This document shows positions 1-5,359 of a stretch of 5,359 bases of DNA, piece by piece (positions within the stretch are counted from its first letter, which is position 1; each line of letters begins with the position of its first letter). The DNA is from Rhizobiaceae bacterium. GTDB taxonomy: Bacteria; Pseudomonadota; Alphaproteobacteria; Rhizobiales; Rhizobiaceae. Under the pieces are notes generated by a model. The model was not told the DNA's origin, searched no databases, and was given only the letters and a program-made list of their open reading frames with translations. The position numbers and the translations under genes are program-made. The DNA lies in contig SCRB01000850.1 in the NCBI GenBank assembly GCA_004299545.1, forward strand, positions 1 to 5,359, in the 5' to 3' direction.

Positions 1-17
1 CTTTTCCGGATCATGCC

Positions 18-800
18 CTATTCGGCGGTCCAGCCTCCGTCGATAGAAACAGGCGTGCCGTTGATGGAAGCGGCCGCATCGGAAGCGAGGAATACGGCGA
101 GTGCCCCGACCTGTTCGACGGTGACGAATTTCTTCGTCGGCTGCTTTGCCAGCATGATCTCCCTGACAACGGTTTCACGATCCATGTTATGGGCCTTCAT
201 CTGGCCGGGGATCTGCGCCTCGACCAGCGGCGTCAGCACATAGCCGGGGCAGATGGCGTTGCAGGTGACGCCATGCTCGGCAAGCTCCAGCGCCACCGTC
301 TTGGTGAAACCGACAATACCGTGCTTTGCCGCCACATAGGCCGATTTGAAGGGCGAGGCCCTCAGCCCATGCGCGGAGGCGATGTTGATGATCCGCCCCC
401 AGCTAGCCTTCTTCATATGCGGGATCGCGGCGGCAGTCGTATGGAAAGCGGAGGAAAGGTTGATGGCGATGATCGCATCCCATTTATCGATCGGGAATGC
501 CTCGACCGGCGCCACATGCTGGATGCCGGCATTGTTGACCAGGATATCGACCGAGCCGAACTGCTCCGCGGCCTTTTCCACCAATTGCCGGCATTCCTCC
601 GGCTTCGTCATGTCCGCCTTGATATAGGCCGCGCCGGTGCCATGCTTCTTGCCGACTTCCGCCGCCAGTGCATGGTCCTCCTTGCTGTCGGTGAAGGAAT
701 TGAGGACGACATTGTGGCCGACCCCGGCGAAAGCTTCCGCGATCGCAAGGCCGATACCCGAATTCGATCCGGTGACGACAGCTGTCCTGACTGTATCCAT
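18..800 (-). CDS. bdhA: D-3-hydroxybutyrate dehydrogenase (SDR family)
   Basis: This cytoplasmic enzyme oxidises D-3-hydroxybutyrate to acetoacetate with NAD+, the step after depolymerisation of the storage polymer PHB. The 260-residue product has the usual length and full classical-SDR architecture: the Rossmann motif TGSNSGIG at residues 10-17, NNAG at 89-92, and catalytic N114, S142, Y155 and K159. Q94, H144, K152 and Q196 are all present; from memory these match, in number and identity, the substrate-carboxylate contacts of Pseudomonas fragi HBDH. Residue 187 is Tyr where I recall Trp in that enzyme. The ATG at 800 is preceded 7 nt upstream by GAAAGGA, a strong ribosome site. A promoter and a possible PhaR operator lie just upstream. 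In Sinorhizobium meliloti bdhA heads an operation with xanthine dehydrogenase genes (xdhA2, xdhB2); here the downstream partner is outside the window. Closely related SDRs are the main alternative, but the residue pattern makes that unlikely. Confidence 0.96.
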   Translation of the reverse strand: MDTVRTAVVTGSNSGIGLAIAEAFAGVGHNVVLNSFTDSKEDHALAAEVGKKHGTGAAYIKADMTKPEECRQLVEKAAEQFGSVDILVNNAGIQHVAPVEAFPIDKWDAIIAINLSSAFHTTAAAIPHMKKASWGRIINIASAHGLRASPFKSAYVAAKHGIVGFTKTVALELAEHGVTCNAICPGYVLTPLVEAQIPGQMKAHNMDRETVVREIMLAKQPTKKFVTVEQVGALAVFLASDAAASINGTPVSIDGGWTAE

Positions 801-807
801 GACCGCG

Positions 808-814
808 TCCTTTC
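808..814 (-). promoter_or_regulatory. Ribosome binding site of bdhA
   Basis: The minus strand reads GAAAGGA, ending 7 nt before the ATG at 800. It is a good anti-16S match at standard spacing. It supports that ATG as the start and agrees with the 260-residue family length. Confidence 0.8.
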
Positions 815-824
815 AAATGTGGTT

Positions 825-839
825 TTGTGCACTGCAACA
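825..839. promoter_or_regulatory. Candidate PhaR/AniA operator at bdhA
   Basis: The sequence TTGTGCACTGCAACA contains a perfect TGCA-C-TGCA palindrome, with further partial symmetry outside it (5 of 7 positions per arm agree). Alphaproteobacterial PhaR (called AniA in rhizobia), the repressor of PHB granule genes, is known to bind TGC-rich palindromes of the form (C)TGC-N3-4-GCA(G). The site lies 24 nt before the bdhA start and overlaps the predicted transcription start, a typical repressor position. The gene it precedes belongs to PHB turnover. That PhaR binds here is inferred from pattern and context only. Confidence 0.5.
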
Positions 840-845
840 GCCTTC

Positions 846-875
846 ACATAGGGCCGGCGGCACGACGTCGTCAAT
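846..875 (-). promoter_or_regulatory. Candidate sigma-70 promoter for bdhA
   Basis: On the minus strand ATTGAC (plus-strand positions 870-875) is followed after 18 nt by CTATGT (846-851). These match 5 of 6 positions each of CTTGAC and CTATAT, the rhizobial housekeeping consensus, with a spacer 1 nt longer than the usual 17. Initiation would fall near 838-840, inside the candidate PhaR operator, giving a leader of about 40 nt. The call rests on motif match alone. Confidence 0.5.
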
Positions 876-944
876 CTGGACGCGTTGAACGGGCACGCAT
901 GGACGGCCTCGGCGCTATCGTTCCGTCCGGAGAGATGCCATAAA

Positions 945-959
945 TTGGAACGATTCCAA
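945..959. promoter_or_regulatory. Inverted repeat upstream of cytochrome b561 (ICE-like)
   Basis: TTGGAA-CGA-TTCCAA is a perfect 6-3-6 inverted repeat; one mismatch further out, symmetry continues for two more base pairs. It lies 62 nt before the b561 start. It resembles the Irr iron-control element of rhizobia, recalled as TTTAGAA-N3-TTCTAAA, differing by one symmetric A-to-G change per arm. Irr governs heme and iron genes, and the adjacent product binds heme, so the link is plausible. Another dimeric regulator is equally possible. Confidence 0.4.
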
Positions 960-1010
960 GTTATGACGGTGTCGGACAACCGGTCTCTTCGATCGGCTTT
1001 CAATCAATCG

Positions 1011-1015
1011 GGAGA
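1011..1015 (+). promoter_or_regulatory. Ribosome binding site of cytochrome b561
   Basis: GGAGA lies 6 nt before the ATG at 1022. It is a clear Shine-Dalgarno match and fixes the start chosen for the cytochrome gene. Confidence 0.75.
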
Positions 1016-1021
1016 AACCGA

Positions 1022-1522
1022 ATGGCCTCGCCTCTTCGTTCCGGCTACTCTGTTTCGCAGGTCGCGCTGCATTGGGCCGTCGCGCTTCTCGTACTTTTCC
1101 AGCTGGTTTTTGGCGACAGCATGTCGCAATTCCTGGACCTGAGACATCGCGGCACGACGATCGACGCCTCCGTCCGATCATGGGCGGACTATCATTACTG
1201 GGTCGGCTTGACGATCCTCGCGCTTATTCTGTTGCGCCTTTTGCTCCGTCTCGCGCGAAGCGTTCCGGAACCGGCGGAAACGGGGCCTGGTTGGATGAAG
1301 AAGGCGGCGGCGGCGAGCCATGCGCTCTTTTATGTCATCCTGCTGGCGATGCCCGTCCTTGGCCTGCTCGGCTATTATATCGGCGACCCGTATGCTGATA
1401 TCCATTCATGGGGAAAGCCGCTGCTCATCATCCTGATCTGCATCCATGCGGCGGCGGCGCTCCTTCACCATTTCTGGCTGAAGGACGGCACATTACGCCG
1501 GATGCTCGTCCCTGCTCGTTGA
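1022..1522 (+). CDS. Cytochrome b561 family membrane protein (CybB-like)
   Basis: This is a predicted inner-membrane di-heme b-type cytochrome of the prokaryotic b561 family (PF01292). Such proteins pass electrons from quinol or another membrane donor to periplasmic acceptors, in some cases superoxide. The 166-residue product matches the family's length of about 170-190. Four hydrophobic helices are visible at roughly residues 13-32, 57-76, 97-120 and 132-151. Candidate heme-ligand histidines are H17 in the HW pair of helix 1, H58 at the start of helix 2, H100 at the start of helix 3 and H142 in helix 4, followed by the typical AAALLHHF end (H149, H150). The N-terminal GYS...ALHW pattern is typical of the family. 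The ATG at 1022 has a good ribosome site. No YceI gene, a frequent partner, is adjacent. The electron donor and acceptor cannot be read from sequence. Confidence 0.93.
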   Translation: MASPLRSGYSVSQVALHWAVALLVLFQLVFGDSMSQFLDLRHRGTTIDASVRSWADYHYWVGLTILALILLRLLLRLARSVPEPAETGPGWMKKAAAASHALFYVILLAMPVLGLLGYYIGDPYADIHSWGKPLLIILICIHAAAALLHHFWLKDGTLRRMLVPAR

Positions 1523-1525
1523 GCG

Positions 1526-1539
1526 AAGGCAAAAGCCTT
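1526..1539 (+). terminator. Weak hairpin after cytochrome b561
   Basis: AAGGC-AAAA-GCCTT forms a perfect 5-bp stem just 3 nt after the b561 stop. It is followed by GTTCG rather than a T tract, so it is a poor intrinsic terminator and may be a pause site, an mRNA end-stabiliser or chance. Confidence 0.25.
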
Positions 1540-1566
1540 GTTCGATTGAGCGGCGGCGATTATTGA
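1538..1566 (+). promoter_or_regulatory. Weak promoter candidate before ispG
   Basis: TTGTTC (1538-1543) and TATTGA (1561-1566) are separated by 17 nt, each matching only 3 of 6 bases of the TTGACA/TATAAT consensus. It is the best candidate seen in the 96-bp gap. ispG may instead be transcribed from upstream of the cytochrome gene. Confidence 0.2.
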
Positions 1567-1618
1567 AGCTGGGATGCGCGTCACCCATTTCGACTGACAG
1601 CAGCGCGAGTCCGATCCC

Positions 1619-2872
1619 ATGACCAACTACCAGCCCGTTCCTTTCCCTCGCCGGCGATCCGTGGCGGTCGATGTCGGCGGCATCATGGTGGGCGGCGATG
1701 CGCCGGTCGTCGTCCAGTCGATGACGAACACGGACACCGCCGATGTCGACCGGACCGTGGCGCAGGTGGCGGCGCTCCACCGGGCCGGTTCGGAGCTGGT
1801 GCGCATAACGGTCGATCGCGACGACAGCGCCGCCGCCGTCCCGCATATAAGGGAGCGCCTCGACCGGCTGGGCGTCAACGTGCCGCTGATCGGCGACTTC
1901 CATTATATCGGCCACAAACTGCTCTCCGAGCATCCGGCATGTGCGGAAGCGCTCGCCAAATACCGCATCAATCCCGGAAATGTCGGTTTCAGGGAGAAAA
2001 GGGACCGGCAGTTCGGCGCCATTATCGAGACGGCGATCCGCTACGGCAAGCCGGTCAGGATCGGCGTGAACTGGGGTTCGCTCGACCAGGAACTCCTGAC
2101 GCGGCTGATGGATAATAACCAGAAGAACGGCTCGCCGCTCTCGGCGCAGGAGGTCACGCGCGAGGCGATCGTGCAGTCGGCGCTGATCTCGGCCGCGCTT
2201 GCCGAGGAGATCGGCCTGCCGCGCGACCGCATCATCCTTTCCGCCAAGGTCAGCCAGGTGCAGGACCTGGTCGCCGTCTATGCGGAACTGGCAAAGCGGT
2301 CGGACCATGCGCTGCATCTCGGTCTCACCGAGGCCGGCATGGGGACGAAGGGCATCGTTGCGTCCTCGGCCGCCATGGCTATCCTGCTTCAGCAGGGCAT
2401 CGGCGATACGATCCGCATCTCGCTGACGCCCGAACCCGGCGGTGACCGCACGCGAGAGGTGCAGGTGGCGCAGGAACTCCTGCAGACCATGGGTTTCCGT
2501 CAGTTCGTACCGATCGTCGCGGCCTGCCCCGGTTGCGGGCGCACGACCTCGACCGTCTTCCAGGAACTCGCGCAGAAGATCCAGAGTGATATTCGCGACA
2601 ACATGCCGGTTTGGCGGGAGAAATATCCGGGCGTCGAGGCGTTGCAGGTGGCGGTGATGGGCTGCATCGTCAACGGGCCGGGCGAATCCAAACATGCGGA
2701 TATCGGCATTTCGCTGCCGGGAACGGGCGAAGCGCCCACCGCGCCCGTCTTCATCGACGGCCGCAAGGTAGCGACGCTGCGCGGCGCGGCGATCGCGGAG
2801 GATTTCCAGAAGATGGTCGCCGACTATGTCGAGCAGCGGTTCGGCCGTGGCGCGTCGGTGGCTGCGCAGTAG
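1619..2872 (+). CDS. ispG: 4-hydroxy-3-methylbut-2-enyl diphosphate synthase (IspG/GcpE)
   Basis: IspG catalyses the penultimate MEP-pathway step, reducing 2-C-methyl-D-erythritol 2,4-cyclodiphosphate to HMBPP, using a [4Fe-4S] cluster and electrons from flavodoxin or ferredoxin. The 417-residue product has the N-terminal TIM-barrel signature [11 protein letters not shown] (31-41), GDFHYIGH near 92-99, YRINPGNVG near 114-122 and IGVNWGSL near 148-155. The cluster ligands are C303 and C306 in ACPGCGR, C349 in GCIVNGPGE, and E356. The first-to-third cysteine spacing is longer than in E. coli, which fits the proteobacterial form with an added helix near residues 325-343. No insert domain of the plant/Chlamydia type is seen. 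The ATG at 1619 lacks a clear Shine-Dalgarno sequence, but an in-frame stop at 1595 and the absence of ATG, GTG or TTG between leave no upstream alternative. The 3' end overlaps the transglycosylase start. This is an essential gene in organisms without the mevalonate pathway. Confidence 0.98.
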   Translation: MTNYQPVPFPRRRSVAVDVGGIMVGGDAPVVVQSMTNTDTADVDRTVAQVAALHRAGSELVRITVDRDDSAAAVPHIRERLDRLGVNVPLIGDFHYIGHKLLSEHPACAEALAKYRINPGNVGFREKRDRQFGAIIETAIRYGKPVRIGVNWGSLDQELLTRLMDNNQKNGSPLSAQEVTREAIVQSALISAALAEEIGLPRDRIILSAKVSQVQDLVAVYAELAKRSDHALHLGLTEAGMGTKGIVASSAAMAILLQQGIGDTIRISLTPEPGGDRTREVQVAQELLQTMGFRQFVPIVAACPGCGRTTSTVFQELAQKIQSDIRDNMPVWREKYPGVEALQVAVMGCIVNGPGESKHADIGISLPGTGEAPTAPVFIDGRKVATLRGAAIAEDFQKMVADYVEQRFGRGASVAAQ

Positions 2873-3731
2873 GAAGCAGTTCGCAATCGCCGTGCTTGGC
2901 GCGGCGCTGGCGATCGCGCGGCCGATCGGAAAGGCCGGGGCCGATCCCATTGCGACGGGCTCCGCCGACAGGGGCATCGATCGGATCTGCGATCTCATCC
3001 AGCAAGAGGCCGATAGAAACGGCCTGCCGCGCGCCTTTTTCGCCCGGCTGATCTGGAAGGAAAGCCGTTTCGACGCCAATGCCGTCAGCCCAGCGGGCGC
3101 CGAGGGGATCGCGCAATTCATGCCCGGAACGGCGAAATTGCGTGGTCTCGCCAATGCGTTCGCCATCGATCAGGCGCTGCCTGCCTCCGCCGCCTATCTG
3201 GCGGCCTTGCGCAAGAGCTACGGCAATCTCGGACTGGCGGCGGCGGCTTATAATGCCGGTGAAAGCCGGGTGTCGCGCTGGCTTTCCGCCGGCGGCTTCC
3301 TGCCCATCGAGACGGAAGACTATGTGCTCGACATCCTCGGCGAGCCGGTCGACACTTTTACCGACAGGGCGCACCGCGCGACGATCAAGTCGCTGGATGT
3401 CAAACTTTCCTTCGCACAGTCTTGCAGAAAGCTGCCGGTCATCATGGCGACGACGGTTCCGATGGCTAAAATCAATATCAAGCCATGGGGAATCCAGGTT
3501 GCCGGCAATTTCCGCCGCTCGGCGGCGGTGGCGCACTGGACGCGCGTCGAGGCACGCTTTCCCAGGCTCCTCGCCGATTACGAGCCGATCGTCAGCCGGG
3601 TCCGAACACCGATGGGGCGGCGCGGCATCTACGCCGTCAGGATCGGAGCCGAGAGCCGCGGCGAAGCGAACAGGATCTGCCGGGCGTTGCACGAGGCTGG
3701 CGGCTCCTGCGTGGTATTGAAAAATCGATAA
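2826..3731 (+). CDS. Secreted lytic transglycosylase (SLT family) with C-terminal SPOR-like domain
   Basis: This is a predicted periplasmic murein lytic transglycosylase, cleaving MurNAc-GlcNAc bonds to form 1,6-anhydroMurNAc ends. The 301-residue product starts with a signal peptide: basic RRWLRSRK (11-18), hydrophobic core about 20-31, and likely cleavage after KAGA (residue 39). The SLT domain spans about 50-170, with catalytic E79 in ESRFD, GIAQFMP (94-100), AYNAG (141-145) and the late ETEDYV motif (162-167). The C-terminus (about 220-301) reads like a SPOR domain: WGIQVAG, a run of spaced alanines, then YAVRIG, an EANRIC helix and a closing GGSCVVL strand. The ATG at 2826 lies 47 bp inside ispG and has no good ribosome site. 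The GTG at 2847 (residue 8) also keeps the signal peptide, so the start is uncertain. Translation is probably coupled to ispG. RRWL is not a convincing Tat motif. Confidence 0.92.
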   Translation: MSSSGSAVARRWLRSRKQFAIAVLGAALAIARPIGKAGADPIATGSADRGIDRICDLIQQEADRNGLPRAFFARLIWKESRFDANAVSPAGAEGIAQFMPGTAKLRGLANAFAIDQALPASAAYLAALRKSYGNLGLAAAAYNAGESRVSRWLSAGGFLPIETEDYVLDILGEPVDTFTDRAHRATIKSLDVKLSFAQSCRKLPVIMATTVPMAKINIKPWGIQVAGNFRRSAAVAHWTRVEARFPRLLADYEPIVSRVRTPMGRRGIYAVRIGAESRGEANRICRALHEAGGSCVVLKNR

Positions 3732-3761
3732 GTGACGGCAACATCGAAAGCGCCAGTTCCT

Positions 3762-3782
3762 CTGGTCTGGTAGTCAGGCCAG
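3762..3782. promoter_or_regulatory. Inverted repeat upstream of denD, candidate operator
   Basis: CTGGTCTG (3762-3769) and CAGGCCAG (3775-3782) form an 8-5-8 inverted repeat with one mismatch, which would be a G-U pair in RNA. It lies in the 104-bp gap, 53 nt before the denD start. The TGGTCTG half-site resembles operators of GntR-family regulators, which commonly control sugar-acid catabolic genes. A transcript hairpin acting at the end of the transglycosylase message is the alternative, but no T tract follows it. No regulator gene is adjacent in the window. Confidence 0.4.
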
Positions 3783-3824
3783 TGATACGGTCCCTCGCGA
3801 CGAAGGCGGGAGAGTGGCCCCGAG

Positions 3825-3828
3825 GGAG
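3825..3828 (+). promoter_or_regulatory. Ribosome binding site deciding the denD start
   Basis: GGAG, within GAGGGAGA, lies 7 nt before the ATG at 3836. The reading frame is open back to 3485, so this site together with the GxxGxxG motif right after the ATG decides the true start. Confidence 0.75.
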
Positions 3829-3835
3829 AACTGAA

Positions 3836-4813
3836 ATGAATGTGATGATTATCGGCGCGGCGGGCATGATCGGGCGCAAGCTCTCGGAGCGCCTCGCCAA
3901 AGATGGAGGCCTGTCCGGCAAGCCGATCGAGCGCATGACGCTGGTCGACATCGTCGCGCCATCCCAACCGGCTGGCTTTGCCGGCAAGGTCGGTCTCGAG
4001 ACAGCCGACCTTTCCGCCCCGGGCGAGGCTGCGCGCCTGGTTGACCTCCGGCCCGATGTGATCTTCCATCTCGCGGCCATCGTCTCCGGCGAGGCGGAGG
4101 CCGATTTCGAGAAGGGCTACCGCATCAATCTCGATGGCACGCGGGCGCTGTTCGAGGCGATAAGGCTCGCCGGCGAAGGCTATAAGCCACGCGTCGTCTT
4201 CACCTCCTCGATTGCCGTCTTTGGCGCGCCTTTCCCCGAGACAATCGGCGACGAGTTCTTCTCGACGCCCTTGACCAGCTACGGCACGCAGAAGGCGATC
4301 TGCGAGCTGCTTCTTTCCGATTACAGCCGGCGCGGCTTCTTCGACGGGATCGGCATCAGGCTGCCGACGATCTGCATCCGGCCCGGCAAGCCGAACAAGG
4401 CGGCGTCAGGCTTCTTCTCGGGCATCCTGCGCGAACCGCTGGCCGGCAAGGAGGCGATCCTGCCGGTGTCGGAGGATGTGCGGCACTGGTTTGCCAGTCC
4501 GAGGGCGGCCGTCGGCTTCCTCATCCACGCGGCCGAAATGGACCTTGGCCGGCTCGGCGACCGCCGCAACCTGTCGATGCCAGGCCTCGCCGCCACCATC
4601 GCGGAGGAAATCGAGGCGCTGCGCCGCGCCGCCGGCGATGCCGCCGTGAAGCTGATCCTGCGAGAGCCGGATCCGACGATAATGCGTATCGTCGCGGGTT
4701 GGCCGCGGGCGTTCGACACCAAGCGGGCGGAAGCCTTGGGCTTCCGTGCCGACGCTTCCTTCGACGCCCTTATAAATGCCTATATCGAGGATGAGCCTCG
4801 GGCCAGAGGGTAA
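3836..4813 (+). CDS. denD: NAD-dependent epimerase/dehydratase-type SDR, probable D-erythronate dehydrogenase
   Basis: This is an extended SDR of the NAD-dependent epimerase/dehydratase superfamily. It most resembles DenD, which oxidises D-erythronate (C2 position) to 2-keto-D-erythronate, the entry step to four-carbon sugar-acid catabolism ending in DHAP. The 325-residue product has GAAGMIG (7-13) for NAD binding, an acidic residue at the end of strand 2 (D38), HLAA (78-81), S124-S125 and the catalytic pair Y149/K153 in SYGTQK. The stretch RLPTICIRPGKPNKAASGF (175-193), followed by REPLAGKEAILPV, is characteristic of the DenD-like group as I recall it. The start at 3836 follows a good ribosome site and puts the glycine motif at the N-terminus; longer in-frame starts would overlap the transglycosylase gene. 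The usual den partners (kinase, isomerase, decarboxylase/epimerase genes) are not seen here, so the exact substrate is inferred. Membership of the SDR superfamily is secure. Confidence 0.82.
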   Translation: MNVMIIGAAGMIGRKLSERLAKDGGLSGKPIERMTLVDIVAPSQPAGFAGKVGLETADLSAPGEAARLVDLRPDVIFHLAAIVSGEAEADFEKGYRINLDGTRALFEAIRLAGEGYKPRVVFTSSIAVFGAPFPETIGDEFFSTPLTSYGTQKAICELLLSDYSRRGFFDGIGIRLPTICIRPGKPNKAASGFFSGILREPLAGKEAILPVSEDVRHWFASPRAAVGFLIHAAEMDLGRLGDRRNLSMPGLAATIAEEIEALRRAAGDAAVKLILREPDPTIMRIVAGWPRAFDTKRAEALGFRADASFDALINAYIEDEPRARG

Positions 4814-4825
4814 CGAGTCAAGCGA

Positions 4826-5359
4826 TCACGCAGTCAGGGAAACGGCGGAATCCTCCGTCCATGCCGCGATCTTTTGCGCCAACCGGTCGGGAGAGATCGG
4901 CTTGGAGAGATAATCGTCCATGCCCGCGTCGAGGCATTTCTCCCGGTCGCCCTTGAGCGCATGCGCCGTGATGCCGATGATCGGCGTATGGGCCATCCCG
5001 CCCTGTTCCTCACGGCGTATGGCGGCCGTCGCCTCAAAGCCGTTCATTTCGGGCATGGAGACATCCATGAGGATGAGCTGCGGGGAAAGCGCGCGGTAGA
5101 GTTCCAGCGCAGTCCTTCCGTTTGCCGCAATCCGGTAGGAAAGCTTCAGATCATCAAGGATCTGGCTGAAGACGAGCTGGTTGACCTCGTTATCCTCGGC
5201 GACGAGGATGTCCAGGGGCTTCGCCCGTGCCACCGGAATGATTTCGGCGACCTTTGCCGTCTCGGCGGCGGGTCTGGCCCTGTCGGGGGCGGCTTGGTCG
5301 TGGGCGGCTTGGTCGGGGGCGGCTTGGTCGAGGGACAAGGCCACGTCTTTCTGCTGGCG
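4826..5359 (-). CDS. Response-regulator receiver domain, C-terminal end of a probable hybrid histidine kinase (partial)
   Basis: The frame is open from its TGA stop (4826-4828) through the right edge, so the 5' part of the gene is missing. The visible part has an Ala/Pro/Asp-rich low-complexity linker and then one CheY-like receiver domain. Counting from a GTG at 5344 as residue 1, the receiver covers about 44-165, with acidic pocket E50-D51 (VAEDNEVN), phosphoacceptor D94 (LMDVSMPEMNG), T126 (GITAHAL) and K148 (LSKPIS). The EDNEVNQ and GITAHALKGDREKCLDAGMD signatures are those of receivers fused at the C-terminus of hybrid kinases, and nothing follows the receiver. I infer a phosphorelay sensor kinase whose sensor and kinase domains lie beyond 5359. 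A stand-alone receiver starting at the GTG is possible but less likely, as no ribosome site is visible before it. It converges on denD with 12 nt between the stops. Confidence 0.85.
   Translation of the reverse strand, partial: RQQKDVALSLDQAAPDQAAHDQAAPDRARPAAETAKVAEIIPVARAKPLDILVAEDNEVNQLVFSQILDDLKLSYRIAANGRTALELYRALSPQLILMDVSMPEMNGFEATAAIRREEQGGMAHTPIIGITAHALKGDREKCLDAGMDDYLSKPISPDRLAQKIAAWTEDSAVSLTA
5282..5330. repeat. 15-bp tandem repeat, three copies plus 4 bp, in the kinase linker
   Basis: The plus-strand unit GTCGGGGGCGGCTTG occurs at 5282-5296, 5297-5311 (one base different, G to T) and 5312-5326, followed by a partial GTCG. Its length is a multiple of three, so on the minus strand it adds DQAAP or DQAAH pentapeptides without shifting the frame. 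It lies in the linker just before the receiver domain, where length changes are tolerable. The near identity of the copies suggests recent expansion by replication slippage. Confidence 0.9.

Noticed and set aside
12..14. Minus-strand ATG just after the bdhA stop as start of a next gene
   Set aside because: Only about four codons fit before the window edge and no Shine-Dalgarno sequence lies at proper spacing, so it cannot be supported.
189..851. 220-codon plus-strand frame across bdhA
   Set aside because: It is antisense to a well-supported bdhA, has Arg/Asp-rich shadow composition and no family resemblance.
862..871. 10-bp perfect palindrome ACGACGTCGT
   Set aside because: It lies in the spacer of the candidate bdhA promoter and could be an operator, but it is short, GC-rich and without contextual support.
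947..972. RpoE2/EcfG general-stress promoter suggested by GGAAC at 947-951
   Set aside because: The known pattern needs CGTT 16-17 nt downstream; the bases there are GGTG or GTGT, so the -10 element is missing.
1493..3166. 557-codon minus-strand reading frame antisense to ispG
   Set aside because: It lies opposite a certain IspG gene and is full of Arg, Asp and His, as expected from reading a G/C-biased gene in reverse. It has no recognisable domain, so it is a high-GC shadow.
2751..3692. 313-codon minus-strand frame opposite the transglycosylase gene
   Set aside because: Antisense shadow of a gene with clear signal peptide and SLT catalytic motifs; no domain of its own.
3485..3835. N-terminal extension of denD by 117 codons
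   Set aside because: It overlaps the SPOR-coding part of the transglycosylase gene in another frame, is not protein-like, and a strong ribosome site precedes the ATG at 3836.
1..5359. tRNA, rRNA, CRISPR array, insertion sequence, attachment site or origin
   Set aside because: No cloverleaf-like sequence, spaced direct repeats, transposase motifs or terminal inverted repeats were seen by eye on either strand.

Overview
The window looks like ordinary chromosomal (or chromid) DNA from a high-GC alphaproteobacterium, most likely Rhizobiaceae (Sinorhizobium/Ensifer, Shinella, Agrobacterium or relatives). This rests on the strong G/C third-position bias, rhizobial-type versions of 3-hydroxybutyrate dehydrogenase, IspG and a C-terminal hybrid-kinase receiver, and a rhizobial-style promoter. 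The genus was not determined.

Layout from left to right. (1) bdhA on the minus strand encodes D-3-hydroxybutyrate dehydrogenase, the step that returns depolymerised poly-3-hydroxybutyrate to acetoacetate. (2) A 221-bp divergent intergenic region carries a plausible bdhA promoter, a TGC-N3-GCA palindrome at its expected start point that resembles PhaR/AniA operators, and a separate perfect inverted repeat facing the next gene. (3) On the plus strand come a four-helix cytochrome b561, then ispG (MEP isoprenoid pathway), then a secreted lytic transglycosylase whose start lies inside the 3' end of ispG. The transglycosylase ends in what looks like a SPOR peptidoglycan-binding domain. (4) After a 104-bp gap with a GntR-like inverted repeat comes an NAD-dependent SDR of the D-erythronate dehydrogenase (DenD) type. 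(5) Converging on it from the right edge, on the minus strand, is the 3' end of a gene for a receiver domain, most likely the tail of a hybrid histidine kinase. It has a pure 15-bp tandem repeat in the linker before the receiver.

The genes do not form one pathway. ispG and the transglycosylase are tightly coupled on the transcript. bdhA and denD are carbon-catabolic genes, each with its own candidate operator. The kinase fragment belongs to a separate unit. I found no mobile element, CRISPR array, tRNA, rRNA or evident new multi-gene system. The points most worth checking are the three candidate operators, the SPOR domain and the in-frame repeat. There is no gene-free stretch longer than 300 bases.
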